From Ganoderma boninense (Eukaryota; Basidiomycota; Agaricomycetes; Polyporales; Polyporaceae), in NCBI GenBank assembly GCA_002900995.3, contig CM035311.1, positions 2,418,001-2,482,000 of the forward strand: 64,000 nucleotides of DNA, given 5' to 3'. Each line of letters begins with the position of its first letter. Position 1 is the stretch's first letter. A program made the position numbers and the translations under genes. This document shows, one piece after another, positions 35,619-46,638 of this stretch. The notes beneath the pieces were generated by a model. That model worked only from the letters and a program-made list of their open reading frames with translations. It did not search any database and was not told the origin of the DNA.

Positions 35619-38565
35619 ATCAGTTGTTGGGCATCTTCAGGCAGGTCGTGCGAAGACCATCTCCAGCCCACCTCGCCACCTCGATGAGGAGCTCGCGTTT
35701 CTTGTCGACACCTGCTGTCGAGCGGAGCTCGTACAGTGTGGCTGGAAGGGAAGACACCCGGAGATGAGAGAGAAGAGGGCGTAGATGAGAATAGTGCACT
35801 CACAGAGGTTGAAGAGGAACGGTTCGGCGGTGACGATCGTCGAAGGGGACGCTTGAAGTGCAGCCTCGAGCACGTCGATTCCCTGGAAAACCGCAGAAGC
35901 AGAAGCAGACGCAAACGAAGAAGCCAAGAAGGAGGAGTCGTGATCAGCGTCGTGTTCCCCGCACCCCCAAGTTGCCCCTTGCCCTGGAAACGTGCACGTA
36001 CCTCCTTGAGCTTCCCTTGGTTGAGCAGCGCGACCGCGAGGTTGTTCACAGCGGCGAAGTTCTCCGGGTCCGCCGCGAGAACCCGTCGCAGCTCCGTCTC
36101 CGCGCGCACCCAGTCGCCCTCGGCGGAGGCGAACAGCGCCGCGTTCATCGCCTTCTGCGCGGGGTCGGCGGTCGGATCGTCCGCAACGGCAGCGAGGTGC
36201 TTCGCAGCCATCGCCACGTACCCGCCCTGCAGGTACACGCGTGCGACGGCGGAGCGCAGCGCGGGGGACGTGACGCCGTTCTTCTGCACGCAGAGCGGCT
36301 CGAGGAGGCGCGCCGCGGCCGTGAAGTCCTGCGTGTCGATGGTAGCGATGCCTCAGTGTCCATGCACCTTCTGACAACAGCAACAAGCCCCAAGCGCACC
36401 TTCATCTCGATCAGCTGCGACGCGATGATCAAACAGACCCTCGCCCCGCGCTCGGTCCACATCGCCTCGGTGGGGCCGTCCTTCCTCGCGCTCGCGGCGC
36501 GCGCCTTGCGCTTGCAGCGCGCGAGGAGGGCCGCGAGCGCGTCGAGGTACGCCATGTGGTCGCCGGCCCAGTACTTGAGCTTCGCGTGGAGGACGTCGAG
36601 CTCGAAGGGGAGCTCGCGGTCGAGCAGGAACGCGCGCGCCTCGGGCGGCTCGACGGCGTGCAGGACCGTGAACAGGTTCGTGCACTCGGCCGCGGTCTGG
36701 TTGAAGAGCCGCATGCGCGCGAGCGCGGACAGGCGCAGGTACCACAGCTGGTCATGGGTCCAGTGGTATTTGGGTTGTGTACGAGATATCGGGTTCGAGT
36801 TGACGTTGAATACGAGACATCGGGTTTGGGTTGACGTTGAGTACGAGATATCGGGTTCGGGTCCGACGGTGCAGAATATTCGGAACGGGGTCGGGAGGAG
36901 GAACGGTCAGATGGTGCGGGGGGCATGGGGGGAAGCTCGTACGACTTACGGAGAGGATGTACGAGACTTCTTCGGGGTCCGCCTCGACTATGCGGTCTCG
37001 CGCCTGCCTTGCAATCGCTCTCCAGCTGTTCGTCATCTGTGCATGCATGATGCGGGGAGCAGGAAAGGCCACATGTCAACTCAGCTATCTCACGTCCCGA
37101 GAACGCACTCATGGTGTCGGACTTACGACGAGCGGATGGATCTCACCGCCGGAACGCGCATGATCACCCGTCAGGTCTCGGGGCGGACGCCGCTCAGGCG
37201 GAATGTATTTGGACAAAAGCGTACTCAACGGGTCTGTCTAATGGTACAAGAACGGTGCAGCGCGAACGTATAATTTATCGCGCTCTTAGAAAACCACCAC
37301 GTGAGGGAGGAAAAGAGAGGATAGCGCACATTCGGGATCGGGAGGAACATGGTCGGAAGCGTGAGGCCAGGTAGATACAATTCAGGAACGTCTTCTTCAT
37401 CTTCGTCGTCGCTCGGCAGGGCAGGAGTGGGGGGCATTGCTTTATTCACATTGGGGGTAGTGGGAGTGAGCTCGAGCTCGGGAGGCGCAAGCTCGATCTC
37501 CGAGGCAACAGCCTCGACGATCAAGCCCGTCCTAGGCTCCTCCGAGGCGGCAGACGCATCTTCGTCGGAAGAGTGTGCGTCCGGGTCCTCGATGAAGGGG
37601 TTCGGAGCCTCTGGCTCGCCCACGGGAACGGGAGGGGAGACGAGGGGAGCCTCTCGTGGAATCTCCATGGAAGACGAGAGTTGAGAATCGAGCGTTGAAG
37701 TCAACGGCTCGTCAACAGGAACCACTCCCTCCACGAGAACGGTTGGCACGTCACTCGACGTGGGTTCGACCTCCTGTACGAGCTGCAACGGCTCGGGTTG
37801 CGAGACTCCGAGAGGGTCCATTGGGAGTATGCAAGGAGAGTCAGGGGTGGAAACTGGGATAGGGATGTCCTCGGGATTGACCGCAGGGGACTGAGGTAGA
37901 GGGATTTGGCAAGGCTCGATGGGTGTATGCACCTCAAGCACGGAGGCAGAGCTGGTCTCTTCCTCGGTGAGAACAAGAGACTCGATAGGCGCCGTGAGCG
38001 ACTCGAACGATGCGAGTGAATATTTTCGCGAGCGCGACGAGGTAGAATCGTTCTCGTGGACGATGAGGGTCTCGAGTGGGGCAGTGAGGGACTGCGGAGG
38101 AGGGAAGCGTTTGGATAGACGGGAGCGGACACCCTTAACGGCTTCCCCTGCGAATGCGGGGAGACTGACAACCCGCCTGCGTGACGACGACAAGGACGAA
38201 CCTGCTACCGAGGGATGCAGTGACGAATTGGCTTCGTGGAAGGAAGCAGCGTCAGACGAGGAAGTAGCTTCGGATGTAGTTCGCGAATGGGACCAGGTGT
38301 TGGTGCTGTCGTCGCGCGAGTGCTTGGCTATGCTGGCGCCAGGGACACTGAGTGCGACTAGGGTGTCGATGCTGTGGCCAGAGCGAGTGGAGACGGGAAG
38401 AGTAACGGGGTGGGGCTGGCCGGGGACGAGGAGGAGAGGAGAGGAGAGGTCAACCTGGGCGCTTGGGTCGTTGTGATGCTCATGGTGTCGGTGGCCGCGA
38501 ACGGAAATGGAACTGATTCGTCTCCTGAGGCCGCTCACAATCCGCTTGACGCCCTTGAGTTGCAT
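35619..38565 (-). CDS. TRAPPC12-like TPR protein (TRAPP complex / membrane traffic)
   Basis: Seven exons (about 38565-37330, 37237-37127, 37036-36950, 36747-36400, 36328-36002, 35882-35804, 35741-35619). The join LPTMFLPIPN|TDPLSTLLSKYIPPERRPPRD shows that the long first exon belongs to this gene. After NSWRAIARQARDRI comes LWYLRLSALARMRLFNQT, then ECTNLFTVLHAVEP, followed by TPR-like repeats (VYLQGGYVAMAAKHL; NFAAVNNLAVALLNQGKLKEG). These are the TRAPPC12/TTC15 features. The first about 400 residues are a disordered extension rich in Ser, Pro and acidic residues, with a very basic start (VKRIVSGLRRR). Expected to act in ER-Golgi or TRAPPIII-type traffic; the extension's role is unknown. Confidence 0.85.
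36780..36867. repeat. 31-bp tandem repeat inside a TRAPPC12 intron
   Basis: About 2.8 copies of a 31-bp unit beginning TACGAGATATCGGGTT (36780, 36811, 36842), with a few substitutions between copies. It lies in the intron between exons 3 and 4 of the TRAPPC12-like gene. Confidence 0.8.
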
Positions 38566-40179
38566 GTCCTTCTCTGGGGACGGGGGGGATTGACCCGGGA
38601 AGGGCTTTGACGGGCGGGAGGGGAGGAGGAGGGGGAAGTGGATGCTCGCTTGTGAAAGGAAGGCATTGTAGTTGGGGGTTACTGGTACATGCGTTGGATG
38701 CTGGGTAAGTAGTGAGGCGGGGGCGAGGAGGACAGCAGCGTTTTATACACGCGCGAGCTAGGGCCGTACCCCACGCTCTGGAGGACGAAAAATGGGATCC
38801 GCGCGCGTCCGGCGTGGGACTGTGGCGCGAGCGATCTGGCCGCGGGAATTTATGGTTATCATCCGACGCACAGAACGCTCGGAAGGCGGCGCGTGGCGTC
38901 TCTCCGCCCGCACATTCCAACAATTGCCGTCATCCGGAAGCTACTCACCGCTCCACGCCCCTTCCGGCTGTCACTCCATGCTCGTTCCGCCCCTCGATAG
39001 CATTCAATACAGCGCCGCAGGCTCCTTCCCCGCATCCAGACTGTGTTGTCTGCCTTGTCTGTCGGCCTTGTCTGTCCTGGTTGTCACCCGCATCGTCATC
39101 AGGCGCCCCTCGATCCCGACTCAAACGTCCGCGCACCAAGCGTCCGGCACAGCCTCCCGTAACACTGTCCGGGTCCGCTCCAGGCACTTTGGCTAGTTTC
39201 TGCGCAGGGTGCTGGACTGGTCCAACAATGATCATCGACATTATTATCCTCATCGCAAGACCCCACATGCCCGTGGCCGTGTTGCGGTTTCGCCCGAGGG
39301 TCCATATCTTTCGTTCTGGGCATCCATTATTCCACCCCAGGTCTATGAATGATGAAATGCTACCACAGTCCTTCGGCTGTCCAACATCTTGGCAGAGAAG
39401 CGCGAATGTAGCCTATTACGTATGTCCGAAATGGTTGGACGTTTGAAGCATTCAGTCACCCTGGCCGCCCATAAGTTGAGGATGATGGTGCTCAAATTCA
39501 TGGTGACATCATAGTCAAGTATGAGCGAATGCTAACTCGGAAGACGGCTGGCCTGGCCCGCAATTGCCCTTGAATAGCAATGTTAGAACAATGAAGGTAC
39601 TCGACGTATCCTTCGTTATTCATGTCGGACAGGAGATGCTGTCGATCCGAATCGATGGGTCGCAGCCGCATGCGGCAGCTGGGCCTGGCCACGGGAATTG
39701 TCATGTTCTACGATCAGTCATTGTCTACCAACTTTGCTGGAATACTGTCGCACTCATCGTAAGGAAAACCTGAAACCCCTGCAAAGTCTACATCAAGGGT
39801 CCAAGTAATCAGATTCCGACCCTGTCAGGCGCCGTAAGTGTGCAACAATTCGAACGAGGTATTTGAGCGCGACTTCCTGCTAGAGGATATCCATATAGCC
39901 GCAAACCGTTGTCACTGTCTTAGTGCGGCTTCCTAGAGTATATAACACAAAGCCACAATCCCTTGCACTGTCTTAGTGCGGTTGGAAGTATGCAGGGCTA
40001 CGGTGCCACTGCATGTCTTTGGTGGCGTTTCACAAGTTAGCGGACCCTTGTCCCTGCACCTACGAAGTGTTGGTCACGATCCTCAGCACTGGAGAGGCGA
40101 AGTCGACGGTCGTCTAGGGTCGTGATAACCGAGTTGCCCAACCCCCCAGTATCTGCACTGGCATGGTATCGAACTAGAC
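38566..40179. other. Gene-poor region upstream of TRAPPC12
   Basis: The part next to 38566 is the TRAPPC12 promoter. Open frames at 38712-39446 (plus) and 38945-39268 (minus) overlap antisense and show no motifs. A local direct repeat is at 39895-39990. Confidence 0.45.
39895..39990. repeat. Two-copy direct repeat with a hairpin
   Basis: CACTGTCTTAGTGCGG occurs at 39913-39928 and again at 39966-39981, 53 bp apart, inside longer similar units. The first copy is bounded by AGCCGCA and TGCGGCT, which could pair as a stem. Seen directly; function unknown. Confidence 0.65.
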
Positions 40180-40850
40180 CAGTCTTTGCTCAGGCAGAAC
40201 TTCGGGACCACCCCATTCAACGATCTCACTGAGGCTGTCGCCGACACGAAGAATGAGGCGCTGGAGCGACGTCAAATTCTTTAAGAAAACTGTGTTCAAG
40301 CTATTGTGTCGATAATGCCGAAGGAGTCGACGTACCTGTCCGTGTCGTGCGAACCGCAAGTCGAGCTCGGTCTCCGCGAGTGGCGCACTCATGTAGTGTT
40401 TCCGGTCCAAAAGACTCTGTGTGCGCAGACGGCAAAGGACTAGGCTGCTTCACGAGGACCCTCTTAAAATCTCTGTTGTCGCAAAGCGTGAGGGCCTTCA
40501 TGCGCGTCACCGCACGGAGGACAGTGGTAGTGACCCTCGCCCACTCGTACTTCCCCGGGTGCCGGTCCTTGTCCTCATCGTCCTCCGGGTGGATAGGTGC
40601 CGAGAGATTTCCTACAGCCCTACAGAAATTATGAGCTTGCTCGGGGGACACAGGAGAGGATGCGTTCCGCTCCGAAGGAGTTCATGCGCTTTCAAGTTCA
40701 AGTGCTTACCAACGCCACTGCATCTGACTGCGCACGAAGCTGATCGAAGAGCGCGAAGCAGAAATCGAAACACAGAAACGGCTCTGGCAAGGAAGGTAAG
40801 ATGCTGGCAGGGGGAAAAAGGAATGTCAAGAATCATGGACTACTTATGAG
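40180..40850 (-). pseudogene. F-box/LRR-like gene remnant
   Basis: Minus-strand segments read VTRMKALTLCDNRDFKR and NLTSLQRLILRVGDSLSEIV, similar to the LRR parts of basidiomycete F-box proteins, with plausible splice sites (acceptor TTTCTGTAG before AVGNLSAP). A frame change between HTESF and LDRKHYMSAPLAETELDL, and lack of a clear F-box start, suggest a decayed copy. It might still be an intact gene with introns I did not place. Confidence 0.35.
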
Positions 40851-41932
40851 TACTAGATGGCGTCATGTGGCGGATATTCAGTGTAGTCTGTTTGCAAGTG
40901 TAAGCTTGGGTCGCCCAGAGGTTGTCGGAGGGGGGCTTCAAACGGCCAACAACCACACACCATTGTAGTGGGACACAGGACACAAGGGTGACCCGGGGGC
41001 GTACGATTTCCTGTCGTTGCGAACGCCAGGTCCTTCGCTTTTCCTAGAAAGAGCCGTGAACAACTTGTAAATCCATGGCTAAAGCGGACGTTACTTGCCC
41101 GAAGGATCGACCACTGAACTTCATCAATGGACACATGTTGAGGGAGTGACGCGGCGGCATATTCCTACTTTGGGCTCCAGCCAGTGAGTTTTACTTGGAT
41201 TCACCAGGGAGAGTGTCTTTTGTGGTCCTTACTAGGCTCGGGTTAATCAACAGGAAGAACGAGAGAATGCCGCGACAGCATTCGCGGTCGGGAGAGGGGT
41301 GACCCCTTGAGTCTTTGCTCTTATAAAGCCAGAATTTTGCCAGTTGAGAGCCGCAGCAGAGTAGGGAAGCTAGAATAAATCGCCAGCAGGGGAGTCCAGC
41401 GCAAGTCGGGCGCAAGCGGTTCAAGTTGTTCAAAGGGAAGTGCCGCTCCGAGCTGATCGCAGTGACGTGACTTTGGTGGCGCTGCTCGCGGGCCGATTGT
41501 CCGTGTCTACGTTCGCAGTTCTTATGATATTGTTTCGAATGCACAGAGCCATGTTGAGGTATTTACAATGATGGTGTCTAAGCCTAGTATGCCGGCCGGG
41601 TGTTCTTTGAACCAAGATAGTCGTAGCCTGGGGATGACGGGCAAAGTTCAAAAGTCCTAATGAACAATAAGCAAGCGGTGAAACATGATCATGAAGCCGG
41701 GATATTGGGAGGGCACAGGTTACAATGAGATAGGAATGGGTAGGGGATGACAATACCAAGACAAAGAGAGTTTAACGATACAAGCATGGCATGGACGGTC
41801 TCGCCGGGTCGCAGACGATAGCAGTACAGGGAAATTATTAGACTTTCCAAAGCGTCATTTGAGCGCGATCGATGTGGTGGAAAACGAATTGCAAACTGTA
41901 CGGAAGTCCAGGAAGGCATGACAGAACGGCAG
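40851..41932. other. Gene-poor region
   Basis: Short minus-strand open frames (40853-41134, 41191-41544, 41430-41759) carry no motif I recognise. Some may be remains of the neighbouring F-box-like locus. Confidence 0.4.
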
Positions 41933-42859
41933 CTACATGTTCCTCGCACCAAGCAAAGACAACCGCCGTTTGCGCGTGCCGTATTCCACGCTATCGTCGG
42001 CGCCCCCGTCGTATCCACCACAGGACGAAAAAGAAGCCTTCGTCGGCGAGATGTCGCCCGGTTCGAAGAAGGCCGTCGTCGACTCGACCGACGCGACTGT
42101 CGAGTCATACACCCACGAGAGGCCGGCGTTCGCCTCGTCAGCCGCGCCGTCGACCACCGAGAGCTTCCGGCCGACGATCCTCTTCTTCACCGCCCTCCCC
42201 TCCGAATCGTCCTCCAACTGCGGGCTGGACAGGCGGTCGAGTGTCCACGACGAGTCCGAGGACGGGAACGTCGAGTTCGTCTCCGAAAGCGAGGTCGGCG
42301 AAGAGGGCAGATCCACATCCACGGACGACTCCGCGTCAGCCCCGTCGGAAAGGCCGGTGAAGGAGAACGCCACCGACGGCCGTCGTGCGCGGGGAACGAG
42401 GTCGGCGGGGAGCGACTGGTAGTTGTGGCGCGAGGCGTTGACGACGTCGTCGACCATCTGCGCGAAGTCCGTGATGGAGTACAGCTTGTGGATCATGAGC
42501 CGGAACGTGAACTGGAACGCCTCTTCCTCCTCTGGCGTCATCGCGCCCTCTCGGCCTGGCTCGTCGCCCCGGATGAGGGACATGGCGCGGTGGAGGCCTT
42601 CGGCTGTGGGCTTGAACTTGAAGGATTCGACCGAGTCGATGGACTGGATGGAGGCGTTGGGGTCCAGGATGTCAAGCGAGGTGTTTGCGTCCTCCCCCCG
42701 AAAGGAATCATTGAGGAGAGTGGAAGGTTGGAATGTGGGGTTGCCAGTGATGCGAAGCTCTTTCGCCAGGGCCTGGTAGTCTCCTGCAGCAAGACGGTCG
42801 AAGAATTCGCGGAGCTGCTCAATGGGTAGGCTGGAACTGTGAGTCGTCGTACTAGTCAT
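41933..42859 (-). CDS. Unknown single-exon protein
   Basis: 308 codons, starting at ATG 42859 (the open frame continues upstream without ATG) and ending TAG at 41933. Strong G/C third-position bias supports coding. It begins MTSTTTHSSSLPIEQLREFF; a short helical part (EQLREFFDRLAAGDYQALAK) is followed by a predicted helical segment EEEAFQFTFRLMIHKLYSI and TDFAQMVDDVVNASR, then a Ser/Asp-rich, probably disordered C-terminal half ending in basic KRRLSLLGARNM. No signal peptide or membrane helix. I do not recognise the family; it may be basidiomycete-specific. Confidence 0.7.
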   Translation of the reverse strand: MTSTTTHSSSLPIEQLREFFDRLAAGDYQALAKELRITGNPTFQPSTLLNDSFRGEDANTSLDILDPNASIQSIDSVESFKFKPTAEGLHRAMSLIRGDEPGREGAMTPEEEEAFQFTFRLMIHKLYSITDFAQMVDDVVNASRHNYQSLPADLVPRARRPSVAFSFTGLSDGADAESSVDVDLPSSPTSLSETNSTFPSSDSSWTLDRLSSPQLEDDSEGRAVKKRIVGRKLSVVDGAADEANAGLSWVYDSTVASVESTTAFFEPGDISPTKASFSSCGGYDGGADDSVEYGTRKRRLSLLGARNM

Positions 42860-43800
42860 AATAATCGTAGAGTCGTTCGAAGACGCGTGGAGTCGGGTGT
42901 CGCGGTTGGAAAAGGAAGGACGGAGGCAAGAGCGGTAAGAGCGACGCGTCCGAGGCAACCGTGGTGGTGGCAGCAGTCGGAGAGGTATATGTGGTTGGGA
43001 GTCCAATGAGACGCCCAGGTACCTTTGCAAAGCGTCAGTTGACCGTCATTGTTCGCCAACTCCAGCCCATTCACAGAATAGCTCACCAAAGCCATTTTGG
43101 AGATCCACCTTTATCTCCACCCGTTTCATGCAATGCTTCTATCATCGTCATGCTCAGACCCGTCAGGATGGCTCGTTCATACAACTGATCGGAGAGGGCA
43201 ACGGGACCGCTCTGTATTCTGGTCGGAAGCAGAACAATTCCACCCCAAAACATGCACAAAGTGCGGCATCTCAACGACAAGCCGTACACGGCGTTCTACC
43301 GCGTCGATCCTGAACATGTGGCCGGAGATCACCTGTTCCCCGCCTGGCTTGACATGGCGATCGCTGAGAATGGATGTACCACGACTCAATTTCAGCAAGT
43401 TCTTTGTACCGTTCCATTGGAAGACTTACTTCTCAACCATGTCATTACGTCTTGGCGGTCTCCATGGTTGTCCCTGTTCTCTATTCTGTCTTGCCAGCCA
43501 CTCGTGAGTAACGGGCAAATCCAAAACTTGGCTGAAGTTTCTCCGGCATGTATACACCTTACCGTTACCTCTGATGCCCTCAGTAGATACATCCCGCAGA
43601 GATCGAATGGTGCAACACACCGTCACTAAACCCAAGTGGTATGCATTGTCAGATTTAGAAGATAAAAGACGATTAGAGCTACAACAGATGCCGCATTGTC
43701 GGTGAGACTGGAGCGCGCAAAGGAGCCAACAAAAGCATTTGAGGGGTGGGTGAGCTACAGCGAAGCGAGAATCTGGCCGCATACCAAAGCCCGTGTCATG
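42860..43800. other. Intergenic, with one possible short coding segment
   Basis: A plus-strand stretch at 43252-43629 starts MHKVRHLNDKPYTAFYRVDP; its first 45 codons have gene-like codon use (G/C third positions), but the rest is not convincing and no family is recognised. It may be an exon or relic. The remainder shows nothing. Confidence 0.3.
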
Positions 43801-44950
43801 TCATGACAGCGGCGAGAGCGGCGTGCGGTCTGTGGGGGTCACCCGAAAGCTGGACTTGTCCTGCATGGAGTCTAGGCACTCTATGAGAAGAAAGTCGATA
43901 CCACAAAGGTGAGACATCAAGCATACCGTTGTTAGATTTATACTCCATGATAGTCGTCACGGGAAGGTTCAACACTCTTCGGATCGTCTCCCTGTAACAA
44001 ACGCATAACGCACATACAGCTTGTCAGCTCACGATCGGGGTTACGCGGCGACACTCTGAATGAGAAGACGCACTTGATCTTTTCCTTCGACTTCGCGCTC
44101 GAGTCGTGTCGGTTCCACAGGGAGATGATGTCCTCATTCTGCCGCACGCTAATCGTACACCCGCAAATTTCGGGCCACTCGCCGTCGGGGCCCGCGTCCA
44201 CCTGCTGGCCGCCCGCATCCCCTGAGCCTATGACGCCGTCGAACTGGTCACCAATTACGGCGAGGACAAGGTCTTCCCAAAGGCGGTCCGCGACGCCCTT
44301 GCGGAGACGGATGATCCACTTCCCACCGGAAAGGTTCAGCGGGTCCTCCCAGACAGGCCGGCGCACGCCCGAGTGGAAGAGGAGGTAGTCGGTGGTGGGG
44401 AGGAGCGAAGACGGCGGGTGGACGTGTGTCCAGAGGGACCAAAAGGACTCCACCTTTACGCCGCGAGCCCAAGACGTCAGAACGATAAATTTGGCACGAA
44501 CGCTTCGCAGGCACTCACCGAGCTGAACGCGGAGATCTTCTTAATGCCCTCCTCGTAATTCGTGATTTTATTCCCCGGCGCGCGATGCTGGCGGAACCAG
44601 AACACCCAGCTGCACCAATAGATCGAATGTATGCGAAGAATGGACCGTCAGGGACCGGCAACGCGCGGTGACGTTAGCATACGAACATACGTATTTCGGA
44701 GGGGATGCACGGAGGCGGTGCCATTGGAGGCACCATTACCCGAGGCCTTGTCCTTTCCTTGCGCCTTCTCGTCTCCGGAGGAAGTGGATACAAAAGTCGA
44801 GAAGTGTTTGGAGGACGGGACGCGCGGACGGGGCGCGGTGCCACCTGAGGGGGCGGCGGGGGGCTGGGCTGTCGCGGTCGCTGTTTGAGAAGCTGCGTTG
44901 GAGTTGGCGAGGAAGCGGGACTGGGAGTGGTTCGAAAAGTAGCCGGCCAT
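43801..44950 (-). CDS. Cap-binding protein, 4EHP/eIF4E2-like
   Basis: Binds the mRNA 5' cap; 4EHP-class members usually repress translation. Five exons (about 44950-44691, 44609-44519, 44453-44074, 43991-43927, 43871-43801). Family landmarks: NTWVFWFRQ, ITNYEEGIKKISAFSSVESFW, PVWEDPLNLSGGKWIIRLRKG, LWEDLVLAVIGDQF, ICGCTISVRQNEDIISLWNR, and ETIRRVLNLPVTTIMEYK. The aromatic residue at the first cap-stacking position lies in VFWF, and the EDIISLWNR and NLP...MEYK endings are closer to 4EHP than to canonical eIF4E. A disordered Ala/Ser/Pro-rich N-terminus of about 85 residues precedes the core. Final exon adds about 23 residues. Confidence 0.88.
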
Positions 44951-45401
44951 GAAGCAAATTCAACAGCGACCGCGCGAGCGACTAAGATTTGGACAAGGAG
45001 ACTGCGGCGTCGAGGACTCGGGTAGGGATACGGCAGAGGAGAGCGTATAGAATAGGCAATAAAATGGGCAGGTAATGTGCAGCGTAGGCGGTGGATGTCG
45101 CTATTAGAGCAGAAGGGCGAAGGAGGAGGAGATGGGGCGGGTGTGAGATGAGCGTCGCTGGTGGACTGCAGACTCTCAGCCTCAGCCGGGGGCAAATCTC
45201 GCGAGGAGCGGCAAAGCCAATCAGCGCGGGCCGTAGCCGCTCTCCAACGCAACACTTGGCCCTGGCCACTCCGAACGCTCCCTCCGCCTCCGCCTCCAAT
45301 CCCTCTTTGACCCGCCTCTCGTCCCGCTGCTCTTCGTCTTCCACGAGCGCACTCTCTTGTTCATGTCCGCACCGACCGTGTAATCTCCGCACGCTTACCT
45401 G
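44951..45401. promoter_or_regulatory. Shared upstream region of 4EHP and Kei1 genes
   Basis: 451 bp between divergent start codons, with pyrimidine-rich tracts before the Kei1 start. No defined site recognised. Confidence 0.35.
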
Positions 45402-46638
45402 ATGAAACTCACGCTTCGACCGGAGTGGAGGCTCCGCCCACTGTCGTCCTTTCTGGGCTTTCTTGACATCAAGACAGGCGTCACAATCGCCCTCCTCTTT
45501 GCAGTGAGTCGTCTCGAGTGTGAGTTGTTGATTGCCCCCTCTATAACTGACACTCGCGACGACTCTCCTAGCTCCTCAACAAGGTTGCTGGCGTATACGG
45601 TCTCGTCGCGGTCCTCACCGGTGCAGGCGGATCCCTAGCTCAACTGAGCTTGTATATCTACTCCGTCATTGGGCTTGTTGCGCTAGTATGGGGGTTGAAG
45701 GCCATTCTCCATGTACGCGTCATGTGTCTGCATTCAGGTTCTACACTAATGTGCTGCGTGCGTGGCACTGTATGTCCTCTTTGCCCAGGAGGATCCCAAG
45801 CAATCCCTCTACTTCGCTCATCTGTTCTTTGCCGACCACATGCTGTCAAGTGCCTGGCTTGTATTCTTCGCGGTCCTCTGGTGGTTCTACACACCCCATG
45901 ATGGAACCGTTCAAATTCACTCGGATGCCCAAAAAGCCGTCCAGGAGAGCGGACCGGGCCACAATATGACGGCAGACGAACGTGCAGAGGCCGCAATGAT
46001 TATATGGAATGCTGAGAAGGGTATTGCTACCGCAATGATCATCATGGGTTGGATCCTGAAGGTGCGTCTCACCGTTGCATCCTCCAAATCACCCCAACTC
46101 TAACAGGTGTCATAATGATACCTCTCAGATCTATTTCGCTGCCTTGCTGTACTCCTACGCCATTCATCTGCGCAAAGGGTCGTACCGATCACTCCCCCAC
46201 TCCCGTTCCTATTCGCCAAATGGCGCAGCCAACGGCGGCGCATATTCAACGTCAGCCCTCCCCGATGAGGATGACGACGACGTGGAAGAGTTCTACCGCC
46301 TTCCGGTCCGCACGCCGACCAGTGCCCAGCTGCCGCCACAAAACGGCACCGCGCGCAGCGGACATACACCCACCTCGTCGCTCTCCAGCTTCACGGACTT
46401 CGTGAGCGCTCCAGGACGTGCGCGGCGCGGGAAGCCGGGCAGGTCAAATTTGAACATTTCTGCGAGCGCAAGCGAGGCTGCAGGGACAGGAGGGCCTGGG
46501 GAGGTCATTTTCGATGGAGACATGTCTGATGGCACCGGGAGCAGGGATGGCAAGCCGGAGGACAGGCGGCCGCTGATGAGCGCATCGTTGCCATCTTCGT
46601 CCTCACATAGCAGGAGGGCAAGCAGGAGCAGGGACTAG
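45402..46638 (+). CDS. KEI1: Inositol phosphorylceramide synthase regulatory subunit Kei1
   Basis: Partner of Aur1 in the Golgi, needed to make inositol phosphorylceramide. Four exons (about 45402-45503, 45572-45712, 45789-46061, 46129-46638). The protein begins with PLSSFLGFLDIKTGVTIALLF, then LLNKVAGVYGLVAVLTG, SLYIYSVIGLVALVWGLKAI, and HEDPKQSLYFAHLFFADHML followed by WLVFFAVLWWFY: the four-helix Kei1 pattern. Exon 4 opens with the last helix (IYFAALLYSYAIHLRKGSY) and continues as a Ser/Gly-rich cytosolic tail of about 150 residues with acidic DEDDDDVEEFY. The tail is long relative to yeast Kei1. A Kex2-type site was not searched for. Confidence 0.85.

Noticed and set aside
35858..37273. 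471-codon plus-strand open frame
   Set aside because: Antisense to TRAPPC12 and crosses several of its introns; Arg-rich artefact of GC-rich DNA.
38712..39446. 244-codon plus-strand open frame
   Set aside because: No family motif and poor codon use; sits in the TRAPPC12 upstream region.
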